A stretch of 64,000 nucleotides of DNA. Source: Spirochaetota bacterium (GTDB lineage Bacteria > Spirochaetota > Spirochaetia > Treponematales > UBA12059). The stretch is from positions 1-64,000 of the forward strand of contig JAPLSN010000015.1 of the NCBI GenBank assembly GCA_026398615.1, read 5' to 3'. Positions 41,602-49,898 of this stretch are shown one piece after another. The position numbers and the translations under genes were made by a program. Numbering within the stretch: the stretch's first letter is position 1; each line of letters begins with the position of its first letter. Under the pieces are notes generated by a model. That model was given only the letters and a program-made list of their open reading frames with translations, had not been told where the DNA came from and did no database searches.

Positions 41602-41721
41602 GCAGTCACCTCTCGTTCGCCGGCGGCAATAAAACGTCCGAATACCGGCAGACGTTACGGTCGATGATATAGTCACGGGTCTTTTTGCGCAAGCCTCGAT
41701 AGCGATTTCCGCTTTTCCGTC

Positions 41722-41871
41722 TCAACCTGCCAGGGGCGACGCATGCTCGGGGAAGAGCGTGGCAATCCAGGCTGGCGTATCGACGATGTCCCGGCAGCCA
41801 TTCCGCCGCTGATGCAGCCCGCCATGATACCAGTCCCCGGGATTGTTGACCAACCCGGCTTTCACCGGATT
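41722..41871 (-). pseudogene. C-terminal RAYT transposase remnant
   Basis: The minus strand from 41871 reads NPVKAGLVNNPGDWYHGGLH, QRRNGCRDIVDTPAWIATLF, then a tail and a TGA at 41722. This parallels the end of the intact RAYT at 6750 (NPVRAGLVDDPKDWRYGDLH, HRRKGLHDVVEEVDW). Homology begins exactly at NPV. The upstream codon is out of frame and the HUH half is gone. Fourteen bases beyond the break lies a near copy of GGGGACAGAGCT and then an exact copy, so the truncation point sits next to the repeat. Confidence 0.85.
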
Positions 41872-41884
41872 TCAGCCAGGAACG

Positions 41885-41926
41885 AGCTCTGCCCCCAGGC
41901 AAGGCAGGATTTTCAGCTCTGTCCCC
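41885..41926 (-). repeat. Two GGGGACAGAGCT copies beside the RAYT remnant
   Basis: A near copy (11/12) at 41885-41896 and an exact copy at 41915-41926, same orientation, start spacing 30 bp, similar to the spacings near the intact RAYT. Confidence 0.88.
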
Positions 41927-41980
41927 GAGGTCGAACCCCTGCCTTGACCCTGCCGGTCCTTCCGGTGAATATGGCTGACC

Positions 41981-42679
41981 ATGGCTGCAACCATCATCAA
42001 CGCGATTGCAATAATCGTCGGGTCGCTCATCGGCCTTTTCGCCAAGAAAGCGTTTTCGGAAAAAACCGAGGAGACGGTGTTCAACGCCTGCGGTTTCGTC
42101 ACCCTCGTCATCGGCATGCAGATGGCTCTCAAGAGCGGGCATATCCTCGCCTTGGCCATCGCGGTCATCGGCGGCGGCATCATCGGGACGGCGATCGGCA
42201 TCGAGAACGGCGTCCTGAAGCTCGGGGAAGCCCTCAAGCGGCGTTTCGCGGGGAAGGAAGAAGGATCGACGTTCGCATTCGGCTTCCTCAACGCTTCCGT
42301 GCTCTTCTGTTCCGGGGCGATGGCCATCGTCGGATCCTTCAAGGCCGGCACGGAGGGCGATTTTTCCATCCTTTATACCAAAAGCGTCCTCGACTTCTTC
42401 ATTTCGGTGATGTTCACCGGGGCAATGGGGATCGGCGTGGCGTTTTCCGCCCTCTCCGTGCTGGTATACCAGGGTCTCCTGACGGCGGTGTCGGTTTGGA
42501 TCAAGCCCTGGGTCACGGAGCTCATGCTCGCCGAGCTTACCGGCGTCGGCGGCCTTCTTCTCCTCATGATCTCCGTGAACCTTCTCAAGCTGAAAAATGT
42601 CCGGACGGGTGATTTCCTGCCGGCCATTCTCATCATGGCCGGACTCGTCATGCTGTTCCCGAGGTTCCCCTTCCTTTGA
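41981..42679 (+). CDS. DUF554 family membrane protein
   Basis: A 232-residue integral membrane protein of the DUF554 family (YdfK-like). It has about seven hydrophobic segments: ATIINAIAIIVGSLIGLFAK, CGFVTLVIGMQMALKSGHI, LAIAVIGGGIIGTAIGIENG, FGFLNASVLFCSGAMAIVGS. The glycine-rich membrane motifs are conserved, but the transported or sensed molecule is unknown. It starts 55 bp after the repeat copy at 41915. Confidence 0.85.
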   Translation: MAATIINAIAIIVGSLIGLFAKKAFSEKTEETVFNACGFVTLVIGMQMALKSGHILALAIAVIGGGIIGTAIGIENGVLKLGEALKRRFAGKEEGSTFAFGFLNASVLFCSGAMAIVGSFKAGTEGDFSILYTKSVLDFFISVMFTGAMGIGVAFSALSVLVYQGLLTAVSVWIKPWVTELMLAELTGVGGLLLLMISVNLLKLKNVRTGDFLPAILIMAGLVMLFPRFPFL

Positions 42680-42759
42680 GACAATATGGGCTTTCAGTCC
42701 CGGAATCCGCAGGCACCTCCGCCTCCGCGGCAGTATACTGACAGGGTGAGGGGTACCGC

Positions 42760-44097
42760 ATGCCGATCGGCGGGAAGGGTGACAAGCGGACTTTTTTCAC
42801 CGGGTTCGACGAGGAATCCGGGGCATGGTATGCGCTCGATAATGCGGCCCTCCTCATGCCGGCCATCGCCGGGCAATCCGCCACCTACCTCTTCAGGATT
42901 TCGGTCGATCTCGACGCACCGGTCAAATTGCCCGCCCTCCAGCAAGCTCTGGACAGGGTCGCCGATCGATTCCCGTATTTCACCGTCGAACTACGCCATG
43001 GAATTTTCTGGCATTACATGGAGCACCGGAACGAAACGCCGGTCGTCGAGGCCGATAGCGATTATCCCTGCCAGGCCTTCGGCATTTTCAGGCGGGGGCG
43101 CTGTCTCTACCGCGTCCGCGCGCGCGCGAACACGATTGCGTGCGAGTTTTTCCACGTCATCACGGACGGTACGGGCGGCCTCCGCTTCCTCAAGAATCTC
43201 GTCGTCGAGTATTTCCGGCTGATCGGCGTCCCGGTCGACGCTCCCGATCCGGAACTCTGCGATCTCGACGCAAAGCCTTCCGCCGAGGAATACGAGGACG
43301 CCTACAAGAAGTCCTTTCCCGACGGCTACCTGAAGCCGGAAACCGAGACCCGGGCATACCATTACCAGTCCGCGATGCTTCCGCGCGGCATCTACCGCGT
43401 GACGAGCGGCATCCTCCCCCTCAAGGCCGCGCTCGACAAGGCCAGGGAACTGGGTGTCACGCTGACGGAGCTCCTGGCGGCAGTCTACATCGACGCGCTC
43501 CAGGAGACGTGGTTCGATGCCCCGAAGTGGGCGCGCAAGCAGGGCAAGATCAACCTTGAAGTGCCGGTGAACATGCGCAAGTTCATCGAGACGAAGACGA
43601 ACAGGAACTTTACCCTCCTCGTCCGCCTGGACCAGGACGCCCGGGAAGGGCGACGCGATTTTTCCGAAACGCTGTCCAGGGTCCATCACCAGATGCGCTT
43701 CAAGCTCGACAAGAAATCGCTCCTCAGGCAGATTTTCAGGAACGTCGCCGGCGAACGGATCCTCGCGGTCCGCATCCTGCCTCTCTTCCTGAAAACCCTC
43801 TTCATGAAGTACCTGTTCTGGGTCTATGGCGACAACCGCATCTCCGGCATCCTGTCGAACCTCGGCAAGGTCTCGTTCCCGCCATCGATTGCCGGTCGAA
43901 TCCGGGACATGAACCTCGTGCTCGCGCCGAATCCCGCCATCAAGACCCTGTGCGGCGTGATCGCGTGGAAGGATATCCTGCGCGTCACCTTCGGAAGCCT
44001 GGCGCGTTCACGGGAGATCGAGCGGCTCTGCTTTTCTCGGCTCGTCGGGCTCGGACTGCCCGTGAGGGTGGAATGCAACATGGAGGCGGACGTATGA
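42760..44097 (+). CDS. Condensation-domain-like acyltransferase
   Basis: A 445-residue protein resembling alcohol acetyltransferases and WES/condensation-type acyltransferases. The catalytic motif appears as FFHVITDGTGGLRF (HxxxDG). The N-terminal half provides YLFRISVDLDAPVKLPALQQ and the second lobe includes INLEVPVNMRKFIETKTNRN, the DFG-like bridge being altered. It would transfer an acyl group to an alcohol or amine, perhaps for a lipid or cell-envelope compound. The ATG at 42760 lies 20 bp after a TATACT box. It overlaps the DUF6320 gene by four bases, a pairing I associate with this acyltransferase group. Confidence 0.72.
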   Translation: MPIGGKGDKRTFFTGFDEESGAWYALDNAALLMPAIAGQSATYLFRISVDLDAPVKLPALQQALDRVADRFPYFTVELRHGIFWHYMEHRNETPVVEADSDYPCQAFGIFRRGRCLYRVRARANTIACEFFHVITDGTGGLRFLKNLVVEYFRLIGVPVDAPDPELCDLDAKPSAEEYEDAYKKSFPDGYLKPETETRAYHYQSAMLPRGIYRVTSGILPLKAALDKARELGVTLTELLAAVYIDALQETWFDAPKWARKQGKINLEVPVNMRKFIETKTNRNFTLLVRLDQDAREGRRDFSETLSRVHHQMRFKLDKKSLLRQIFRNVAGERILAVRILPLFLKTLFMKYLFWVYGDNRISGILSNLGKVSFPPSIAGRIRDMNLVLAPNPAIKTLCGVIAWKDILRVTFGSLARSREIERLCFSRLVGLGLPVRVECNMEADV

Positions 44098-44813
44098 AGA
44101 TGTGTCCCTCGTGCAAGGTGGAACTGGCCGAATCCTCGGCCGTCTGCCCGCTCTGCGGCGCCAAGGCCGTTTCCGACAAGGTGGAATTCGTCCACGAAGC
44201 CGATCGCCTGCCTGCGTCGCTCATCGATCCGGACAATCGCGCGGACCTGAACGCCTCGGAGCGCAGGAAGGTGACCGTGGAGCTGCTGTCCGTGTCGGCT
44301 TTCATCGCCGCGCTGTCGGTGGACGCCGTGGACGTCGCCGTCAACCTGCGTTTCACCTGGTCGCCGTATCCCCTCGCGTCGATCGCGTTCGTCTGGGCTT
44401 GCGCGTGCGTGCCGGTCCTCCTTGACCGCCGTCCCGTCGCGCTGGTGCTCGTTCTGGCTGTCCTCGTACCGGCTTTCCTGGCCGCTCTCGATGCCGTGGA
44501 TGGCCGATTCACCTGGTTCCCCGCCGTAGCCCTTCCCCTGGCGTTGGGCGTGGAGCTGTCGACCGCGGCCGCCACCGTCGGCACGATCGTTTCCCGGCGG
44601 AAAGGTCTCAACCTGGTCGCGTACTGGGTATTCGCGGTGGTCGCGATCTGCGTGTCCATCGAAACCGTGCTCGACCTCCGTTTCGGCGGGGTCGTTTCGC
44701 TCCACTGGGCGAACATCGTCGCGTACGCGCTCATCCCCATCGCCGTGTTCCTCCTCTATCTCCACCTGCGAATCGCACGGACGGGTTCCTTGCGGAAACT
44801 TTTCAGGATCTGA
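44094..44813 (+). CDS. DUF6320 membrane protein with zinc ribbon
   Basis: A 239-residue protein. The N-terminal zinc ribbon CPSCKVELAESSAVCPLCG (two CxxC) is followed by a linker and six or seven membrane helices (VELLSVSAFIAALSVDAVDV, LASIAFVWACACVPVLL, VALPLALGVELSTAAATVGT). This is the DUF6320 layout. The family is of unknown function but is commonly coupled to the acyltransferase type encoded just upstream, with an ATGA overlap here. Confidence 0.78.
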   Translation: MKMCPSCKVELAESSAVCPLCGAKAVSDKVEFVHEADRLPASLIDPDNRADLNASERRKVTVELLSVSAFIAALSVDAVDVAVNLRFTWSPYPLASIAFVWACACVPVLLDRRPVALVLVLAVLVPAFLAALDAVDGRFTWFPAVALPLALGVELSTAAATVGTIVSRRKGLNLVAYWVFAVVAICVSIETVLDLRFGGVVSLHWANIVAYALIPIAVFLLYLHLRIARTGSLRKLFRI

Positions 44814-44976
44814 CGGGGAGGCGCGGTGTTTTCCGTCCCTTCAGCTGTACGCGGAGCCGGAAAACGCCGATAGTGGGATGATGAGGAGTCCCGTTCGCGA
44901 TGGCGTTCGTCGGCTCCAAAGAGGGGTCGAAGAAGGCTGTCGGCCTGCCGGAGAACCCATATCGGGAAGGACCGCA

Positions 44977-47277
44977 ATGAGGAAAACGATCACCACGGCG
45001 GCGCTCGCGCTGACCGCACTCCTGGTCTCGGCCGCTTGGGCCGATGTCGAGTTTTCGGAACCGGATGTCGCCGCGAACGACGGGCTGCTCTTTGCCGCGA
45101 AAGCCGATCTGCCGGGCGGCGGTTCGTTCTCGACGCTGTTCGCCGCGAAGCTCGGGCCGGGCGAGATCGAGCAGCTCACGGTCTTCCCGGAGGCGATGGA
45201 ACTCATCGACGGGAACCGTTCCCTGCAGGTGCGGAACCGTTTCGGCATATTCAGGACCGACGATGCGTTCTCAGGGTTCAAGCCGGTGAGCGGATTCCCG
45301 TCGTTCGTGCGGGGCAGCCCCGTCCAGTCGGGCAAGCTTCCCGGCGTCGCCACCTCCCCCGACGGAGCTTACCTGCTCTACTTCAGTCCCACGTCGTACG
45401 GTTACGGCAGGCTCATCCTTTTTGACATACGGAAGGGTGTCGAAACACCGGTGGCGTCGGGGATCGGTCATTCCATAGACATGTTCCCGGCCCTGTGGTC
45501 CCCTGATTCCCGCTTTTTCGTCTACGAACGGAAGGGCATGGTCTATTACTACTCCCTGGACCAGTACAAGGGCGGACGCGTGCTCGACGAGAGCTACCGG
45601 GGCGTCTTCCAGGGGCGGATCGAGGCATTGACCTGGGGCGGAGACGGCAGCCTCTTTTTCGTGAAGGACCGCTCGCTGTACCGGGTACGATCCTCCGAGT
45701 TCTTTACCCAAGCCCTGTATTCCGGCATCATCTCCATCGGTACGATGGTCGGGACGGTCCCGTTTTCCTTCGACCCGAACTTCGATTCCTTCCGCATCTC
45801 GCCCGACGGCGCCAAGATCCTCTTTTGCAAGGACGGCCGGAACCTCTTCCTCTATTACCTGGATCCCGACGATTACGGAAGGTCCTCGCGGGTAGCCAGC
45901 CTCCCCTATCTCTTCCTGCAGGGCGACACGACCGTCGTCGATGTACTGTGGCCGCAGAGCGGGCTCCTGACCATCTTCACGCGTTCGCTCCGCAACGGTG
46001 AACGGGTGGCGGGCGCTTACCGCATCCAGGCTCCGGGTTCGGTGGACGAGGCGAGCCTGTCCCAGACTTTCAAGGAACTCGAGGTCGCGGGCGCGCTGGA
46101 ACTGGTTCCCTCCTCGGACCTGTCCCGTGTGGCGGTCGTGACGAAGGAAGGCGTCACGGTCCGGAATTACGCCGATTGGACGAGCCAGGCCGTCCTGCCA
46201 GCACCGGGAGCCTTGCACGCCCTCTGGGTCGACGATGCCCGGCTCGTCGTGGCCGGAACGGCCACCATCGAAATCATCGCCATTGACGGAAAGACCCGAA
46301 CCCTCCTCTGCCTTTCGCAAACCGAGGCAGCAACGTGGTCATCATTGTCGGACGGCGCCGTCGCCGCGAAAGCCGGCGGAAAGGCTTTCGAGCGCAGGGA
46401 AGGAGCCTGGCGCCGCGCCGACGTGTACCGCGGCAGGACGCCGGCCACGAATTCCGTCAGCTACCGCGTCTACCTGGACGCCCTTTCCTCGGGATCCTAC
46501 CGGAACATGATCATGGTCCGGTCCATCAAGGGGCTCGGGACGAAACCCCTGTTCCCGCCGCCGCTCAAGGTTTACCAGGCCTTTCCCGACCGCGACGAGC
46601 CGTGCTCCGCGGGCATCTTTGACCATGGTTCCCGCATCAGGCGCCGCGAGGTTTCGCTCGTTTTCAACTGCTACGACACCGCCGAGGGTTTGCCGAAGAT
46701 CCTCAACACCCTGGCAGATTACGGCATCACGGCCACGTTCTTCGTGAACGGCGAATTCATCCGCCGCGCCCCGGGCGCGGCCCGCCTGATCGCCGAAAGC
46801 GGCCATGAGGTCGGGAACATGTTCTTCACGACCTTCGATCCGACCGATTCGCGTTTCCGGATCGACGCTGAGTTCATCAAGCGGGGCCTCGCGCGCACCG
46901 AGGACGAGTATTTCGCCGCGACCGGCAAGGAATTGTCGCTCATATGGCATACGCCGTATTATTCCACGAGTACCCAGCTCCTGGATGCGGCCACGGCCAT
47001 GAACTACGCCTATGTCGGGCGGGACATCGATCCCCTCGACTGGGTGGGGGCGCTCGACGGCAGGTCGATACCGGGTTCCTACCTTCCCACGGCCGACGTG
47101 GTCGAACGGGTGATGGCCCAGAAAAAGCCCGGATCGATCGTCCCGGTGCGGATCGGCGTGCCGGACGGCGGCCGCGACGACTACCTGTTCATGGAGCTCG
47201 ATCTCCTGATCGATTCGCTCCTGAGCGAGGGCTACGAGATAGTTCCGGTATCCGCGCTCATCGAACACTCCAAGTGA
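44977..47277 (+). CDS. Exported beta-propeller protein with degenerate NodB domain
   Basis: A 766-residue exported protein with signal peptide ITTAALALTALLVSAAWA. Residues about 30-500 contain TolB/WD-like blades (SPDGAYLLYFSPTSYGYGRL, WSPDSRFFVYERKGMVYYYS, ISPDGAKILFCKDGRNLFLY). From about 555 there is a polysaccharide-deacetylase-like (NodB) barrel: VSLVFNCYDTAEG, TATFFVNGEFIRRAP. The catalytic features are altered: the His-rich HTxxH motif is GNMFFTTF, and the RxPYG motif is IWHTPYY. Only one Asp of the usual DD is kept. It may bind rather than deacetylate a glycan. The gene is followed after 14 bp by the lon-like gene. Confidence 0.75.
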   Translation: MRKTITTAALALTALLVSAAWADVEFSEPDVAANDGLLFAAKADLPGGGSFSTLFAAKLGPGEIEQLTVFPEAMELIDGNRSLQVRNRFGIFRTDDAFSGFKPVSGFPSFVRGSPVQSGKLPGVATSPDGAYLLYFSPTSYGYGRLILFDIRKGVETPVASGIGHSIDMFPALWSPDSRFFVYERKGMVYYYSLDQYKGGRVLDESYRGVFQGRIEALTWGGDGSLFFVKDRSLYRVRSSEFFTQALYSGIISIGTMVGTVPFSFDPNFDSFRISPDGAKILFCKDGRNLFLYYLDPDDYGRSSRVASLPYLFLQGDTTVVDVLWPQSGLLTIFTRSLRNGERVAGAYRIQAPGSVDEASLSQTFKELEVAGALELVPSSDLSRVAVVTKEGVTVRNYADWTSQAVLPAPGALHALWVDDARLVVAGTATIEIIAIDGKTRTLLCLSQTEAATWSSLSDGAVAAKAGGKAFERREGAWRRADVYRGRTPATNSVSYRVYLDALSSGSYRNMIMVRSIKGLGTKPLFPPPLKVYQAFPDRDEPCSAGIFDHGSRIRRREVSLVFNCYDTAEGLPKILNTLADYGITATFFVNGEFIRRAPGAARLIAESGHEVGNMFFTTFDPTDSRFRIDAEFIKRGLARTEDEYFAATGKELSLIWHTPYYSTSTQLLDAATAMNYAYVGRDIDPLDWVGALDGRSIPGSYLPTADVVERVMAQKKPGSIVPVRIGVPDGGRDDYLFMELDLLIDSLLSEGYEIVPVSALIEHSK

Positions 47278-47291
47278 TGAAGGGATAACAC

Positions 47292-49700
47292 ATGGCAGCA
47301 GACCTGGACCGATTCAAGCTCAAGCCTTCCGACGTGGCCTTCGCGTTCACCGAATCCGACGCCGGGCGGCTGGACGGCGGGGACTGGGGCAAGGCTGTCA
47401 TCGGCCAGCCGCGCGCGCTCGAAGCCCTCCTCCTCGGCGTCGGTATCCACGCCAAGGGCTACAATGTCTTCGTGACAGGGGCGCCGGGCACCGGGCGGAG
47501 GACCGCGGTGAAGAAGGTGCTTTCGGAGTACCGCCCCGCCGGGCTCGCGCTCCACGACATCGCCTATGTCTTCAACTTCAAGAGCCCGCTCGAACCCCGC
47601 GTGCTCTCCTTCAAGGCCGGCGCCGCACGAGCCTTCAGGAAGGACGTCCACACGCTCATCGAGAACGTCAAGAAGATCGTGCGGCTCCAGCTCTCCAGCG
47701 CCGAGTTCAAGGCCAGGAAGGACGCCATCGTTTCGGGCTTCGAGAAGGAAGAGAACTCGCGCATCGCGGCTTTCGAGCGCGAACTCCTGTCGAACGGGTT
47801 CCACATCGTCCAGATCGAGGGCGAGGAGGGCAGCGCCGCCACCGACATCGTTCCCGTCGTCGACGGCGGGAATTCCGACTTCGACGCGCTCCAGAAGCTC
47901 GTCGCCGAGGGCAAGATGGCGGAAGCCGACTGGAACGCCCTGCGCGAGCGGTATTACGAATACATGGACCGGATGAAAGTGCTGTTCGCCGAGCTCCGGC
48001 GCGGCCGCGTCGAGCTCGAGGTCAAGCTGGAGACCTTGCGCAACGATACCCTCAAGCCCCTCATTCAGTCCGAGATCGCCCTCCTCAAGACCAGGCACCC
48101 CGACGAGCGTATCCTGCGCTGGTTTCACGACCTCGAGAAGGACTTGTTCCAGCATCTCTACCTCTTTCAGCCGCCCACGGACGAGTCCGGTGTCAAGACG
48201 CCGCGCACGCCCCCGCTTTCGCGCTACGGCGTGAACGTCTTCGTCGACAACGGCGACCTGGAGCGCATCCCGATCGTCTTCGAGGCGCATCCGAGTTTCG
48301 TGAACCTTTTCGGTTCCATCGAAACCCACCCGGAAATCCCGGGGGAATCGCGGATCGCCTACCTCAAGGTGCGGGCGGGATCCATCCACCGAGCCTCCGG
48401 CGGCTTCCTGGTGATGCGCGCCGAGGATCTCATCCAGGAAGAGGAAAGCTGGTCTTGTCTCAAGCGCGTGCTCCAGACCGGGCGCGCAGAGATTTTCCCG
48501 CCGTCCGGGCCGTACGGGACGCCGACCGCGCCGGTCAAGCCGGAGCCGGCCGAAGTCGACGTCAAGGTCGTACTCATGGGCGGGGAATCCAGTTACGACG
48601 TGCTTTACGGGGCCGATCCGGACTTCCAGAAACTTTTCAAGGTATCCGCCGAGTTCGATTCCTCCATGCCGAGGAACGACGAAACCACCCGGGAATACGT
48701 GGCTTTCATACACAAGATCGTCAGGGAGGAAGGCCTCCGTGACATCACGCGGGACGGCATCGCGGCGGTCGTGGAGCACGGCGTGCGGCTCTCCGAGTAT
48801 CGCGACCGGCTTTCCACGCGATTCAGCCTGATCGCCGATCTCCTGCGGGAAGCCGATTATCACGCGGGGCGTTCCGGAAAGCCTTCCATCGACGCCGAAT
48901 CGGTCACCGGGGCCGAACGGCGGCGCGCCTACCTTGCATCCCTGCCCGAGGAAAAACTCGGCGACATGATCCTTTCCGGGGAAATCATCCTCAAGGTGAG
49001 CGGGACGGCGATCGGCCGGGTCAACGGCCTCGCGGTCCACGATCGCGGCTACTACGCCTTCGGCTTGCCCGCGGTCATTTCCGCCCAGGTATCGCCGGGC
49101 GAAAACGGCGTCATCAACATCGAAGGCGAGTCGGGCCTGTCGGGCGAAATCTACGACAAGGCGGTTCTCATCGTGGAAGGCTTCCTCCGGAGCCGCTATG
49201 CCCGGAATTTCCCCCTCATGGTGAGCGCGAGCGTCTGCTTCGAACAGTCCTACACGGCCGTCGAAGGCGACTCGGCCTCGTCCACCGCCGTCTATGCCCT
49301 GCTTTCGGCCATCGCGGGCGTGCCGCTCCGGCAGGACATCGCCGTCACCGGTTCCATGAACCAGATGGGGCAGATCCAGCCCGTCGGCGGGGTCACCGAG
49401 AAGATAGAAGGCTTCTACCGCATCTGCGAACGCGCGGGATTCTCGGGAACCCAGGGCGTCATGATCCCGAGGCAGAACGTCGTCAACCTGACCCTATCCC
49501 GGGAGGTGCAGGCCGCGGTCACCGAAGGGCGCTTCATGCTGTACGCGGTGTCCAGCATCGACGAGGGCATCGAAGTCCTGACCGGCCTGTCCGCCGGCAC
49601 CGCGGACGCCAAGGGCGAATTCCCGCCGGATTCCTTCAATGGCCGGGTGCGCTCGGAGCTCCTCGCCATGACGAAGACGATCAAGACCTACTTGAGTTGA
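47292..49700 (+). CDS. LonB-type ATP-dependent protease (AAA_32 family)
   Basis: An 802-residue Lon-related protease lacking the classic N-terminal LAN domain. The AAA module starts early with VFVTGAPGTGRRTAV, a Walker A in which GK(T/S) reads GRR. A long helical insertion (residues about 90-270) follows. The proteolytic domain has the Ser-Lys dyad: S661 in VEGDSASSTAVY and K704 in PVGGVTEKIEGF, 43 residues apart as in E. coli Lon. It is cytoplasmic. The substrates are unknown. A hairpin terminator follows. Confidence 0.9.
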   Translation: MAADLDRFKLKPSDVAFAFTESDAGRLDGGDWGKAVIGQPRALEALLLGVGIHAKGYNVFVTGAPGTGRRTAVKKVLSEYRPAGLALHDIAYVFNFKSPLEPRVLSFKAGAARAFRKDVHTLIENVKKIVRLQLSSAEFKARKDAIVSGFEKEENSRIAAFERELLSNGFHIVQIEGEEGSAATDIVPVVDGGNSDFDALQKLVAEGKMAEADWNALRERYYEYMDRMKVLFAELRRGRVELEVKLETLRNDTLKPLIQSEIALLKTRHPDERILRWFHDLEKDLFQHLYLFQPPTDESGVKTPRTPPLSRYGVNVFVDNGDLERIPIVFEAHPSFVNLFGSIETHPEIPGESRIAYLKVRAGSIHRASGGFLVMRAEDLIQEEESWSCLKRVLQTGRAEIFPPSGPYGTPTAPVKPEPAEVDVKVVLMGGESSYDVLYGADPDFQKLFKVSAEFDSSMPRNDETTREYVAFIHKIVREEGLRDITRDGIAAVVEHGVRLSEYRDRLSTRFSLIADLLREADYHAGRSGKPSIDAESVTGAERRRAYLASLPEEKLGDMILSGEIILKVSGTAIGRVNGLAVHDRGYYAFGLPAVISAQVSPGENGVINIEGESGLSGEIYDKAVLIVEGFLRSRYARNFPLMVSASVCFEQSYTAVEGDSASSTAVYALLSAIAGVPLRQDIAVTGSMNQMGQIQPVGGVTEKIEGFYRICERAGFSGTQGVMIPRQNVVNLTLSREVQAAVTEGRFMLYAVSSIDEGIEVLTGLSAGTADAKGEFPPDSFNGRVRSELLAMTKTIKTYLS

Positions 49701-49702
49701 AT

Positions 49703-49731
49703 CGCCGGCCTGCTTCCGGCGGGCGCGTTTT
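49703..49731 (+). terminator. Probable terminator after the Lon-like gene
   Basis: CGCCGG (49703-49708) pairs with CCGGCG (49716-49721), followed by GGCGCGTTTT. Confidence 0.55.
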
Positions 49732-49734
49732 CGT

Positions 49735-49763
49735 TTGAAAAGTGGCTGAAAATGGATTATTCT
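49735..49763 (+). promoter_or_regulatory. Sigma-70-type promoter of the HDOD gene
   Basis: TTGAAA (49735-49740), a 17-bp spacer, TATTCT (49758-49763). The leader would be about 130 nt. Confidence 0.65.
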
Positions 49764-49898
49764 GGAGAAACGGGAAGGTTCCGGCCGCCGTACTCCCTGC
49801 GTTCGCGCGGGCGCCGTTCGGATCGTCGGCGATCGACCGGGAATGCCGGATTCGAGATCTTCTTCCCGAATATATTTTGAAAACGGAAGGTATCGCCC

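Noticed and set aside
41606-42142. A 178-residue minus-strand frame
   Set aside because: It overlaps the RAYT remnant in the wrong frame and the DUF554 start; no family resemblance.
47232-49040. A 602-residue minus-strand frame opposite the Lon-like gene
   Set aside because: Shadow of the protease, rich in Asp, Glu, Arg and Val without family features.
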